In this document: piece after piece, positions 7,353 through 15,091 of the stretch
Layout: every line of letters begins with the position of its first letter
Numbering within the stretch: the first letter of the stretch is position 1
NCBI GenBank assembly: GCA_027050975.1
Contig: JALUAR010000218.1
Span: forward strand, 17,379-37,699
Length of the DNA: 20,321 bases
Source: Thermodesulfovibrio sp.
GTDB taxonomy: Bacteria; Nitrospirota; Thermodesulfovibrionia; Thermodesulfovibrionales; JdFR-85
Direction of reading: 5' to 3'
Program-made: the position numbers and the translations under genes
Notes under the pieces: generated by a model
The model's database searches: none
The model's input: only the letters and a program-made list of their open reading frames with translations
What the model was told of the DNA's origin: nothing

Positions 7353-8074
7353 CTGTCTTTTACGAATCTCTCTATTTGACTACAGATTCCGTGAAGCATT
7401 CTCACCTCCCATGGAGTAAGGCCTGAGCGGCCAAGCATATGCTTCAGGTTACGCATTATCCTCTCCTCCATGTCCCTGTCACCCCTGGGTATGTAGCCGA
7501 GTAGTTTCAGGATCTTTCTGATATGTCCGAAAAGAGCCTTCAGTTCCTTATGGGGCACCAGCTCAGGTATATCCGCCTCGAATTCTCCCCGGGAGAGTTC
7601 ATAGGCAACAAGCAGTACTGCCTGGGCAAGGTTCAGGGATGGGGCATCCTCTGATGTGGGGATAGTAATTAGAAAACCACACTCCTCAACCTCCTCGTTG
7701 GTAAGCCCTCTGTCTTCACGGCCAAAGAGAATGGCTACCCTGTTTTTTGTTGCAGCCTTCTTAATCTCTTTTACCGCCTCCTCTAAAGGGAGAATAAGAC
7801 CTCGTTTTTTCCCCGTTCTTCTTGATGTGCCCACAATGAGTGCCTTGTCCGAAAGGGCATCCTCAAGATTGTCGAAAACATCAGCCTCTTTTAACAGGTC
7901 CGTTGCATGGCAGGCAAGCCAGAAGTCATGCCCCTCAATAAAGTTCTCCGGGGGGTTAACAAGTTGCAGGTTATTAAACCCCATATTCTTTATAGCCCTT
8001 GCCGAAGCGCCAATATTGCCAGGCTCACGCGGATTTACAAGAACAAAGTATATGTTATCAATCCAATTTGACAT
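7349..8074 (-). CDS. trmJ: tRNA (cytidine/uridine-2'-O-)-methyltransferase TrmJ
   Basis: The 241-residue SPOUT-class methyltransferase begins with FVLVNPREPGNIGASARA, including the conserved N and R residues of the TrmH/TrmJ family. The AdoMet-binding knot is marked by ILFGREDRGLTNEE and by IPTSEDAPSLNLAQAVLL. The C-terminal helical extension is typical of TrmJ, which 2'-O-methylates position 32 in the tRNA anticodon loop. The start ATG has no Shine-Dalgarno sequence and is preceded by an A/T-rich stretch containing TAAAAT eight bases upstream, so the mRNA may be leaderless. It is transcribed divergently from the plus-strand TonB cluster and coupled to truD downstream. Confidence 0.9.
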   Translation of the reverse strand: MSNWIDNIYFVLVNPREPGNIGASARAIKNMGFNNLQLVNPPENFIEGHDFWLACHATDLLKEADVFDNLEDALSDKALIVGTSRRTGKKRGLILPLEEAVKEIKKAATKNRVAILFGREDRGLTNEEVEECGFLITIPTSEDAPSLNLAQAVLLVAYELSRGEFEADIPELVPHKELKALFGHIRKILKLLGYIPRGDRDMEERIMRNLKHMLGRSGLTPWEVRMLHGICSQIERFVKDR

Positions 8075-8239
8075 AACTTTATATTTTAACTGATTCTGAA
8101 CTAAATCACCACCTTTGTTTATTGGTTTGATGTGATATTTTGTATCATCTCTTCAAGAGGTTTCAATCTGTTTCTTTATTTTTTCTGGACATCCGTTCCG
8201 TTCAGACAAGACAATAAAGGAAATTGCCTTGAAAAATAG

Positions 8240-8275
8240 CGAGTTTCGGTAGTGACTAAAGTCACTGAAGTCTCG
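8240..8275. repeat. Hairpin upstream of the TonB/double-cubane cluster
   Basis: CGAG-TTTC (8240-8247) and AGTGAC (8251-8256) pair with GTCACT (8261-8266), GAAG (8267-8270) and CTCG (8272-8275), giving about 14 bp with two small bulges and a TAAA loop. TAGTGAC occurs again at 8294-8300. It lies in the 272-base divergent gap, 72 bases before the first gene of the cluster, and could be an operator, an attenuator-like RNA structure or a small terminator. The rest of 8075-8346 shows no convincing promoter to me. Confidence 0.45.
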
Positions 8276-8327
8276 TTGCCCTGTTATATAAGATAGTGAC
8301 GTAAGCAACTCTTTATTGCTAAACTAT

Positions 8328-8359
8328 GCCATGAAATTAAAAGGCCATGAAATTAAAAG
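8328..8359 (+). repeat. Perfect 16-bp tandem duplication across a start codon
   Basis: GCCATGAAATTAAAAG occurs twice head to tail (8328-8343 and 8344-8359). Each copy contains an ATG followed by the same codons. Only the second ATG is in frame with the secreted 94-residue protein; the first opens a 32-codon frame ending within that gene. Confidence 0.9.
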
Positions 8360-8631
8360 CAACGATTATATTGATATCTCTCGTTATGAGCATCCTTTCG
8401 CCACTGTCTTTTGGTGGTTACTCCCTTGATAACCAGACCCCGGTGATAATAACACTTGATGTATGCAGAACCACAACTCCCTCATTATCAGTTAATGCAG
8501 AGCTTCCAGTAATTTATGAATCTACATGCAGACTGGTTCATTCAGAGTTTGCCGGGTTTTATGACGGTTCCAATCCAACTTTTAATCCATTTCTGATTGC
8601 CTTTCAGAAGGACCACCCTCCAAGAGCTTAA
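8347..8631 (+). CDS. Small secreted protein of unknown function
   Basis: The 94-residue product has a clear Sec signal peptide (MKLKATIILISLVMSILS, cleavage probably after residue 23-24) and a mature part of about 70 residues. Two Cys occur, at residues 40 (ITLDVC) and 61 (ESTCRL), which could form a disulfide in the periplasm. The C-terminus ends in HPPRA. I know no characterised family. The LDVC...LPVIYE pattern looks like small proteins I associate with TonB-receptor loci, but I cannot verify that. No good ribosome site precedes the ATG; it lies inside a 16-bp tandem duplication. It is separated by 192 bases from the TonB receptor gene, so membership of the same transcript is likely but not certain. 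Confidence 0.65.
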   Translation: MKLKATIILISLVMSILSPLSFGGYSLDNQTPVIITLDVCRTTTPSLSVNAELPVIYESTCRLVHSEFAGFYDGSNPTFNPFLIAFQKDHPPRA

Positions 8632-8748
8632 CCTCGAACATTAAATCCAGAGGTAAAGCAAGTTTAATCAGAGCGTTGAGAAGACTCTGGTGCTCTATTG
8701 TGGATAGTCCATTTCAGACGTAGTCCCTTTTAAGTCGAAACCCCAGCA

Positions 8749-8764
8749 GCATGCCTTTGCATGC
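8749..8764. repeat. GCATGC repeat/hairpin in the receptor leader
   Basis: Two self-complementary GCATGC hexamers (8749-8754, 8759-8764) are separated by CTTT, so they form a 6-bp hairpin with a 4-nt loop. It lies 60 bases before the TonB-receptor start. Nothing else in 8632-8823 is recognisable beyond the GGAGG ribosome site. Confidence 0.35.
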
Positions 8765-8823
8765 ATGAATATTATCTTCTGAAGTGAGGTTGAATTTAAA
8801 AAAATCTTTGTACGGAGGATGTA

Positions 8824-10965
8824 ATGAGGCATCTTTTAATTCTTTGTTTGATGATCATTATCTGTGCAGGAGTTTTTCCTCCTGTCTCTATATATGCCGA
8901 AGAGGTGGAGATAACCGGGCAGCAGCTTGAACAGATTAGCATTACTGCCACGCGACTGGAGAGGAAGACCGAAGAGGTCTCTGCAAGCGTGGTTATTGTC
9001 GGAGAGGATAAGTTAGAGAATACAAAGATGTTCAACCTCAAGGAGGCACTAATAGGCACCCCTGGAGTTCTGATAGATACAAGAAATCATGGATACGACT
9101 CAAGACTGATAATCAGGGGCTCTGGTTTAAAGGCACGTTATGGCGTAAGGGAGATAATGGTCCTGTTAAATGGAGTCCCCATTACTGACCCTGATAGTCT
9201 CACAAGGCTCGATTTTATCGACACACAACTTATAGAGAGAGTGGAGGTTGTTAAGGGTCCGAATTCAACCCTCTGGGGAGCAAATGCTGCTGGAGGTGTG
9301 ATCAACATAATCACCAAGAGTCCCTTTCAGAAGAAGGGAGGGATAATAAAATTAGGAGCAGGTGACTTTAATACGCAGATATATCACCTTTCATACTCAA
9401 GCAATATTGGTGACAAACTATTCATCTCTGTAAGCGGAAGCAGGAGACAGTCAGATAACTCCTGGAGAAGGTGGAACAGGTTCTGGACAAATCAGATATC
9501 CATCCAGCCATCCCTTCTCCTCAGTGACGGCACAACCATAGAGAACTTCTTCAGCTATACAAAGGCATCCCTTCAGTTGCCAGGCTCTTTAAGCGAAGAA
9601 CAGTTTGAGGAATACAGAGCAACAGGAAGGGCAAGAGAAACATTTGGTCCCTGGCAGTACTCAGGACGATACTCAGAGAGCCTGTTCTTCAGTTCAAAAG
9701 TCACAAAGGAGATAGGAAACTTTGAGATCAAACCCTTGATCTTCATAAATAAATGGAGCCATCACCATCCTGTAACAGGAAGGATAAATGATGCTGACAC
9801 AATGACATACGGAACGGATATCCAGATTAATAACAGGCATACCCTCCTGAATATGGATGGAACCCTCACTGCAGGATTCACCATAAGATACGATGACCAG
9901 GATACCGACTATTTTAAATATGCTGAATATGCCACTGGATACAGAGGCAGGATAACAGAGGTCCTTTCAGATGATGTTGGTGAACATATAGAGGAGCAGA
10001 AGAGAGAGACCCTCCTCTGGGGGATCTATGTGCAGGAATCTATCAGGCCAGACAGCAGATGGATAGTAGACTTCGGTATAAGGTTCGATAAGGTGAAGTT
10101 CGATATCAGCGGGACAAAAAAGGCTGGTTATGACTGGAGTTCAGGAACCTATCTTGACTGTCCTGATTCCAGACTCACAAACTGTGGAGATTACAGCATT
10201 GAGAAGACCTATGACGCCTTCAGCCCAAGGCTTGGAATAACCTATAAGCTCACGGATATGATTCATCTCTACGGGAATATCTCAACAGGGATACAGACAC
10301 CAACAGAAGGAGAGATCAGCGAAAATCCTGACCTTGAACTTGTAAAGGTCAGTAATTATGAATTTGGCATAAAGGCAAGACATTCAAGATGGATGTTTGA
10401 TTCTGCCATCTACTATTCACCTGTAAAGGATGAGATTGTAAGGGTGATCCAGCAGGATGGTACCACTGAGTATGTTAATGCCGGAAAGACAAAAAAGAAG
10501 GGGTTCGAATTTACAGGGACATACTTTCTGACCAGTTCATGGAGGATTGGTGCTACCTATGCCTATTCAGACTATAAATTTGATGAATTCTCTGAACCTG
10601 TCAGGGTTGGGAGCACAACAGTCAATATGGACAGAAGTGGCAACAGGCTTCCCTATGTGCCGAAACACCAGTATTCTCTCTTTACCAATTATAAGCATCC
10701 CTCGGGTCTGAAACTCAGTATTCAGTCAAATACCTGGTGCTCCTATTACATGGATAATGCAAACTCCGAAAAGTACAAGGGCTATTCCTTTGTAACAAAT
10801 GCAATGCTGGGTTATGAGAAGGGGAGCTTTGATATTGCCCTGATTGTAGACAACATATTCAACAAGAGGTATGCAGTTGAGGTGACAAAGGATACAAGGG
10901 GTGTTAAAAGGTATACCCCGGCTTCGCCAAGAAGCTTTATTATCAGGGCCACCTACAGGTTCTGA
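8824..10965 (+). CDS. TonB-dependent outer-membrane receptor
   Basis: The 713-residue protein has a signal peptide ending near residue 25 (IYAEEV). A TonB-box-like region with ISITATRLER follows. The plug domain is marked by EEVSASVVIV, LIIRGSG, REIMVLLNGVPITD and VEVVKGPNSTLWGANAAGG. The rest is a beta barrel of alternating aromatic/polar strands ending in the consensus terminal Phe (FIIRATYRF). It imports a ligand across the outer membrane using the proton-motive force delivered by TonB. The ligand is not predictable from sequence; iron chelates, heme, corrinoids or other metal complexes are the usual candidates. GGAGG lies five bases before the ATG. Its own ExbB/ExbD/TonB set is encoded in the same cluster. 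Confidence 0.93.
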   Translation: MRHLLILCLMIIICAGVFPPVSIYAEEVEITGQQLEQISITATRLERKTEEVSASVVIVGEDKLENTKMFNLKEALIGTPGVLIDTRNHGYDSRLIIRGSGLKARYGVREIMVLLNGVPITDPDSLTRLDFIDTQLIERVEVVKGPNSTLWGANAAGGVINIITKSPFQKKGGIIKLGAGDFNTQIYHLSYSSNIGDKLFISVSGSRRQSDNSWRRWNRFWTNQISIQPSLLLSDGTTIENFFSYTKASLQLPGSLSEEQFEEYRATGRARETFGPWQYSGRYSESLFFSSKVTKEIGNFEIKPLIFINKWSHHHPVTGRINDADTMTYGTDIQINNRHTLLNMDGTLTAGFTIRYDDQDTDYFKYAEYATGYRGRITEVLSDDVGEHIEEQKRETLLWGIYVQESIRPDSRWIVDFGIRFDKVKFDISGTKKAGYDWSSGTYLDCPDSRLTNCGDYSIEKTYDAFSPRLGITYKLTDMIHLYGNISTGIQTPTEGEISENPDLELVKVSNYEFGIKARHSRWMFDSAIYYSPVKDEIVRVIQQDGTTEYVNAGKTKKKGFEFTGTYFLTSSWRIGATYAYSDYKFDEFSEPVRVGSTTVNMDRSGNRLPYVPKHQYSLFTNYKHPSGLKLSIQSNTWCSYYMDNANSEKYKGYSFVTNAMLGYEKGSFDIALIVDNIFNKRYAVEVTKDTRGVKRYTPASPRSFIIRATYRF

Positions 10966-10974
10966 GGAGATGCC

Positions 10975-11940
10975 ATGAAAAGTATTGTAAGAAAGTGCAT
11001 GTTTATCATATCTATTACTGCACTGGCGTTGCCATGCATCGCCAGTGCAGCTGATATAAAACCATTACAGCTCAGCCTTCCCCCAACATCTGACAGGGGT
11101 AGAAGACCTGTTGAGTCAGAGCACAGGCCAGTACCCATGCGGATTTACTGGCTTAACGACAGCAATCTGTCAAAAGATGCAGAGGCTTTAGTCCTTCATC
11201 CTGACGGTTCCGTAGAGAAGGTTGCCCTCAAGAAGAGAGGCAGAGGCATGAGTGTCTCCTTCAAGACACCCTTTGGTGACGGACCCATGCACGGCGTTCA
11301 TAATCTCTATGTTATTGACAGGAGTGTCATTGACAGTGTGCTGAGAGTGAGGATAGCCAAGTGGATGACCATTCATCATCACTGCTCATGGGGACATGAT
11401 TATAAATATGATGAAAGAATCAGGCCAAAATCCCTTGACACCATACCCTTAGAGATAGTAGGTGAGGGACTATGGGATGGCAACTTCCACTCTGATACCA
11501 GATCTGGTGACAGGGTCACATTCAGGGTCCTCTCCTATGGGAGGCCGGTTGCAAAGGCCAGGGTCAGGCTCTGTACTGTTAGAGGGTGGTGCAAGGAGCA
11601 TATCACTGACAGAGATGGCACGGTGACGTTCCAGCTTATCAGGGATTACTATCCTGAAGGATGGAGCCAGTTCAGAAGCAGGCATCGGGATAGATTCTAT
11701 GTTACTGCAGAATATGAGGTTAAAGAGCAGGGCATCTATTCCGGCAAGGCATATGATGGCATAAAGATGGTCTCAACTCTTTCATGGTGGTATTCTCCGT
11801 CAAGAAAGGATTATGCCTCATACTCCATGGGGCTCTCTGTCGGGATGCTCTCCCTGACTGTTACAGCAATAGCCATCTTCATCTACAGAGAGAGGCGCAG
11901 GAGACCTTTAAAAGAGATAATACTCAATGAAAAGGATTAA
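10975..11940 (+). CDS. His-rich periplasmic protein with C-terminal anchor, DUF4198-like
   Basis: The 321-residue protein has a signal peptide (cleavage near ASA, residue 25) and a periplasmic body. One transmembrane helix follows near residues 284-304, with a basic cytoplasmic tail. It is therefore anchored in the inner membrane facing the periplasm. The segment GRPVAKARVRLCTVRGW and the following TDRDGTVTFQL look like the Ig-like beta fold of DUF4198/CarboxypepD_reg proteins, which include periplasmic parts of nickel/cobalt uptake systems. Residues 134-141 (HHHCSWGH) plus nearby FHSD form a plausible metal or heme site. It follows the TonB receptor after 9 bases and overlaps the next gene by 14 nt, so it is probably the periplasmic acceptor for the imported ligand. 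Family assignment is tentative. Confidence 0.7.
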   Translation: MKSIVRKCMFIISITALALPCIASAADIKPLQLSLPPTSDRGRRPVESEHRPVPMRIYWLNDSNLSKDAEALVLHPDGSVEKVALKKRGRGMSVSFKTPFGDGPMHGVHNLYVIDRSVIDSVLRVRIAKWMTIHHHCSWGHDYKYDERIRPKSLDTIPLEIVGEGLWDGNFHSDTRSGDRVTFRVLSYGRPVAKARVRLCTVRGWCKEHITDRDGTVTFQLIRDYYPEGWSQFRSRHRDRFYVTAEYEVKEQGIYSGKAYDGIKMVSTLSWWYSPSRKDYASYSMGLSVGMLSLTVTAIAIFIYRERRRRPLKEIILNEKD

Positions 11941-12916
11941 ACAGATTATAAATAATTCAGATATCAATCGCTTCAGATTCTATATCCAGATAGCTGCATT
12001 TGGTCTGCTCATCTATGGTGGCTACCTTGCAATAGACCTGGGTAACCACCTGCCTACCTTTGCATGCACCTTTGTGGAGAAAAGGGGTGGGGCATGTTAC
12101 CTGTTCGGATTTCAGCATCAGATGAATATCCCGATCAACCAACTCTTTACAGGCAGGGGGCTTGGCATCCTGACGGGATTGCTCACATTCTTTGCACTAT
12201 TCATTCTCCTGAATAAGTCATGGTGTGGATTTCTCTGTCCTGTTGGAACCCTCCAGGACTGGATAACCAGACTGAGAATAAAATGCAGGGTCAGATACAG
12301 CACATATTCAGAGGGATTATTCAGTCGACTGAAGAAGATAAAGTATATATTACTTGCCCTTCTGATCCTTCTTCCCCTTGGAATAAGCAACTCCTTTGCA
12401 GGATTGCCCAGACTACCTCACGACTTCTCAACCCCCTTCTGCATGATATGCCCTGGCAGAACGGTTCTGCCAATCTTTTCAGGTGATATTGGCCAGCTCA
12501 TTGTTGACTTCAGCTCCAGGACAAAGATGGTGCTTACAGGTCTTGGCATGGTTGTAACGGGACTCTTTTTTACGGGGGCCTTTGTAAAGAAGCGTTTCTT
12601 CTGCCTCTTCTGTCCCATGAGTGCACTGCAGTATGCATTCTCAAAAGCAGCAATCCTGAAACTGAAGAAAGATGGTGCAAAATGCACAAGGTGTGGAAAC
12701 TGCTACAGGGTATGTGATGTTGGAATCAGGGATATAGCAGAAGATATTGTGAATACGGATATCACAAAGGATGACTGCATGATGTGCTTTAAATGTGTTG
12801 CAGCCTGCCCTGAGGAAAAATGTCTCAGGGTTACCTTTATAGGTGTCCCGGTATATGAATCCACGGAAGAGGGATTTTACAGGAGGATTGAAGGGAGGTG
12901 TGACAATGGAAGCTGA
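11927..12916 (+). CDS. NapH/CcoG-like polyferredoxin membrane protein
   Basis: The 329-residue protein has about four to five transmembrane helices with paired Cys motifs: CGFLCP (residues 100-105), CMICP (172-176) and CLFCP (226-230). These are typical of the NapH/NosR/CcoG group. The soluble C-terminus carries two [4Fe-4S] motifs, CTRCGNCYRVC (253-263) and CMMCFKCVAACP (284-295). Such proteins pass electrons between the quinone pool, or a membrane partner, and a soluble or periplasmic acceptor. There is no nap or nos gene here. In this setting it may reduce the imported ligand or feed electrons to the activase/double-cubane pair encoded downstream. It overlaps both neighbours (14 and 11 nt), so expression is tightly coupled. 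Confidence 0.88.
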   Translation: MKRIKQIINNSDINRFRFYIQIAAFGLLIYGGYLAIDLGNHLPTFACTFVEKRGGACYLFGFQHQMNIPINQLFTGRGLGILTGLLTFFALFILLNKSWCGFLCPVGTLQDWITRLRIKCRVRYSTYSEGLFSRLKKIKYILLALLILLPLGISNSFAGLPRLPHDFSTPFCMICPGRTVLPIFSGDIGQLIVDFSSRTKMVLTGLGMVVTGLFFTGAFVKKRFFCLFCPMSALQYAFSKAAILKLKKDGAKCTRCGNCYRVCDVGIRDIAEDIVNTDITKDDCMMCFKCVAACPEEKCLRVTFIGVPVYESTEEGFYRRIEGRCDNGS

Positions 12917-14177
12917 AAGACTGGAGAGGTTGAAGAAGACCACATATCTCCATCTTGCAATGGAGGCAAAGGAGACACTGAAGAAGATAGAAGAAGACTT
13001 CCCCGACAGACTGGAGGCAATGGAGTATTTCTATAACCTCTTTCACAGGGTTTATACCGAGGGCACGCCACTGAAGATTAATAGAAAGACAATAGGCATC
13101 ATGTGTATGCAGGTTCCTGAGGAATTGATCTATGCAACAGGTGCCATCCCTGTGAGACTATGCAGTGGAGCCCATGCCTTTGACCAGGTTGGAGCGGAAT
13201 TTATGCCATCAAAGTCCTGCCCCTTGATGAAGGCAACCATGGGAATGTTATACATTGATCATGCCCTCTACAGGGAGAGTCTGGATATGGTGGTAATTCC
13301 CACGACATGCGACCAGAAGAGGAAGGCGGGCGAATTCCTGGAAGAGATGGGGTTTAATATATATACGCTGGAGATACCACCCACAAAAGATACCGAGGAG
13401 GCAAGATATTACTGGCAGAACTCTGTAAAGAGGTTCGCTCTGATGCTGCAGGAGACTACCGGGCAACGGATAACCAGGAAGAGGATGAGGGAGGCAATCA
13501 AAAGGTTAAACAGTGCTCGCCAGCAGTACAGACGGTTATTTCATCTAAGGACCTCTTCTCCCTCCCTGATATATGGTAAAGATACATTTGTTATTACAAA
13601 TGCATACTTTTTTGATGAGATCGAGAAGTGGACTGAAGCCCTGAGATCACTCAATGATGAACTGGAGAGAAGAAAGAAGGAAGGACTCTTTACAGGCAAC
13701 AGGAGTGCGCCCAGACTCCTCCTGACAGGCTCACCACCTGTGTTTCCGAATCTGAAACTTCCCCTCCTGATTGAAGAGGCAGGAGGGTTGATTGTGGCTG
13801 ACGAGGTATGCTCTTCATCAAGACTCCTCTACGATGCACCTGTATTTGATGAGGCAAACCTCTATGACATGATACCTGCAATTGCTGATAGATACCTCAA
13901 ACCCTGCACCTGTCCCTCCTTTGTCCCGAATAACGACAGGAAGAGGAGATTGCTTGAGATTGCACGGAAATTTGGAGTGGATGGGGTTGTCTACCAGGCA
14001 TATTCTGGTTGCCAGCTCTATGAGATGGAACAGAGGAGTATTGCCAGAACACTCATGGATGAGGGCATACCAATGCTATATATTGAGACAGATTACAGTC
14101 CTGAGGATGTGGGTCAATTATCCACAAGGATAGAGGCATTTATAGAATCAATCAGGAGCAGAAGGAGGAGACAGTAA
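12906..14177 (+). CDS. Double-cubane-cluster-type protein (2-hydroxyacyl-CoA dehydratase D-component family)
   Basis: Starting at the ATG with GGGAGG upstream gives 423 residues; a longer in-frame start at 12843 lies inside the preceding gene and is less likely. The protein belongs to the HgdB/FldBC fold: MQVPEELIYATGAIPVRL, SKSCPLMKA, VIPTTCDQKRK, LKPCTCP and DGVVYQAYSGCQ are in order, ending in IETDYSPEDVGQLSTRIEAF. Cys occur at 67, 86, 105, 135, 302, 334, 336 and 369. Three per half (67/105/135 and 302/334/369) are spaced as expected for a single-chain double-cubane [8Fe-9S] protein. True dehydratases use two different subunits, and no second subunit is encoded here. It is therefore more likely a low-potential reductase driven by the activase downstream. 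Confidence 0.85.
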   Translation: MEAERLERLKKTTYLHLAMEAKETLKKIEEDFPDRLEAMEYFYNLFHRVYTEGTPLKINRKTIGIMCMQVPEELIYATGAIPVRLCSGAHAFDQVGAEFMPSKSCPLMKATMGMLYIDHALYRESLDMVVIPTTCDQKRKAGEFLEEMGFNIYTLEIPPTKDTEEARYYWQNSVKRFALMLQETTGQRITRKRMREAIKRLNSARQQYRRLFHLRTSSPSLIYGKDTFVITNAYFFDEIEKWTEALRSLNDELERRKKEGLFTGNRSAPRLLLTGSPPVFPNLKLPLLIEEAGGLIVADEVCSSSRLLYDAPVFDEANLYDMIPAIADRYLKPCTCPSFVPNNDRKRRLLEIARKFGVDGVVYQAYSGCQLYEMEQRSIARTLMDEGIPMLYIETDYSPEDVGQLSTRIEAFIESIRSRRRRQ

Positions 14178-14275
14178 ATTGCCATTAGAGATGGTTTAAG
14201 ATTGAATTGGCTGGTGGCCCTTATACAGTTTCTTATATTTTTTAACAGCAAATTGAGGTATACAGGAGGTAACAG

Positions 14276-15091
14276 ATGGGCTATTTTGCTGGAATAGATA
14301 TCGGCTCCACAGCAATAAAGATAGTCATAGTGGATGAGGCTGAGGAGATAATCGCCTACAGAATCTCTCCTACAGGAAGCCACTTCCACAGGAATACCCT
14401 TGAAGCGCTTACCAGCCTTCTAATTCAGACAGGAATAGAACGGAAAGAGATTCTCTACATCACATCTACAGGTTATGGCCGGAAACTCTTTAAAGAGGCG
14501 GATGAGACACTGAGTGAGATCACTGCCAATGCAATTGGTGCCAGGAGACTGGGGAGGGCACACGGCACTGTCAGGACAATTATTAATATTGGTGGGCAGG
14601 ACTCAAAAGTCATTCTCCTTGATGATGATGGCCATGTGGAGAACTTTGTTATGAATGACAAGTGTGCTGCTGGAACGGGGAGATTCCTTGAGATGGTGGC
14701 AAGAAATCTGGAGATAGAGGTGGATGAGATGGGTGAATATCACCTCAATGCAAGAGGGGTACCTCTCAGTATCAACAGCACATGTACTGTCTTTGCCGAA
14801 TCCGAGGTCATTAGCCTCCTGGCAAATGGCCATGACAGGGGAGAGATAGTAGCAGGAATCCACTACTCAATAGCCAGAAGGATTGTCCGTCTCGCCAAGA
14901 GGATCGGTGTCAGAGATACAGTCTTGTTTGATGGAGGCACTGCCATGAATAAGGGGCTTGTGGTTGCAATGGAGGATGAACTGATGAGAGAGGTCGTGGT
15001 TCCCGATGTTCCACAGATTACCACGGCCTTTGGAGCAGCCCTTGCTGCCAGAGAGGCATTTATTGCTGAGGAGAGAAATGTCCATGTCTGA
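14276..15091 (+). CDS. ATP-dependent activase of the HgdC/BadF-BadG family
   Basis: The 271-residue protein is an ASKHA-fold ATPase: GIDIGSTAIKIVIVD (phosphate-1), NIGGQDSKVILLD (phosphate-2) and LFDGGTAMNKG (adenosine motif) are all visible. Cys130 in NDKCAAGTGRFLE and Cys170 in NSTCTVFAESEV are the two ligands each monomer gives to the [4Fe-4S] cluster bridging the homodimer, as in HgdC. Such proteins hydrolyse ATP to push an electron at very negative potential onto a partner Fe-S protein. The partner here must be the double-cubane-like protein upstream. An AGGAGG lies 6 bases before the ATG. The 98-base gap before it is the largest break between the receptor gene and tonB and shows no promoter I can support. 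Confidence 0.92.
   Translation: MGYFAGIDIGSTAIKIVIVDEAEEIIAYRISPTGSHFHRNTLEALTSLLIQTGIERKEILYITSTGYGRKLFKEADETLSEITANAIGARRLGRAHGTVRTIINIGGQDSKVILLDDDGHVENFVMNDKCAAGTGRFLEMVARNLEIEVDEMGEYHLNARGVPLSINSTCTVFAESEVISLLANGHDRGEIVAGIHYSIARRIVRLAKRIGVRDTVLFDGGTAMNKGLVVAMEDELMREVVVPDVPQITTAFGAALAAREAFIAEERNVHV

Noticed and set aside
7656..8093. 145-codon plus-strand open frame over trmJ
   Set aside because: It is a shadow of the trmJ coding sequence; low-complexity Ser/Arg-rich translation and no start signals.
8632..8823. Cobalamin or other known riboswitch before the TonB receptor
   Set aside because: No B12-box-like conserved block or other familiar riboswitch core could be found; only a short GCATGC hairpin is visible.
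12843..12905. Upstream start for the double-cubane-type protein
   Set aside because: It adds 21 residues lying wholly in the preceding gene and lacks a ribosome site, whereas ATG 12906 follows GGGAGG.
12906..15091. Amino-acid fermentation dehydratase (HgdAB/C type)
   Set aside because: Only one D-component subunit is present, with six paired Cys, and there are no CoA-transferase or related fermentation genes; the TonB context points elsewhere.
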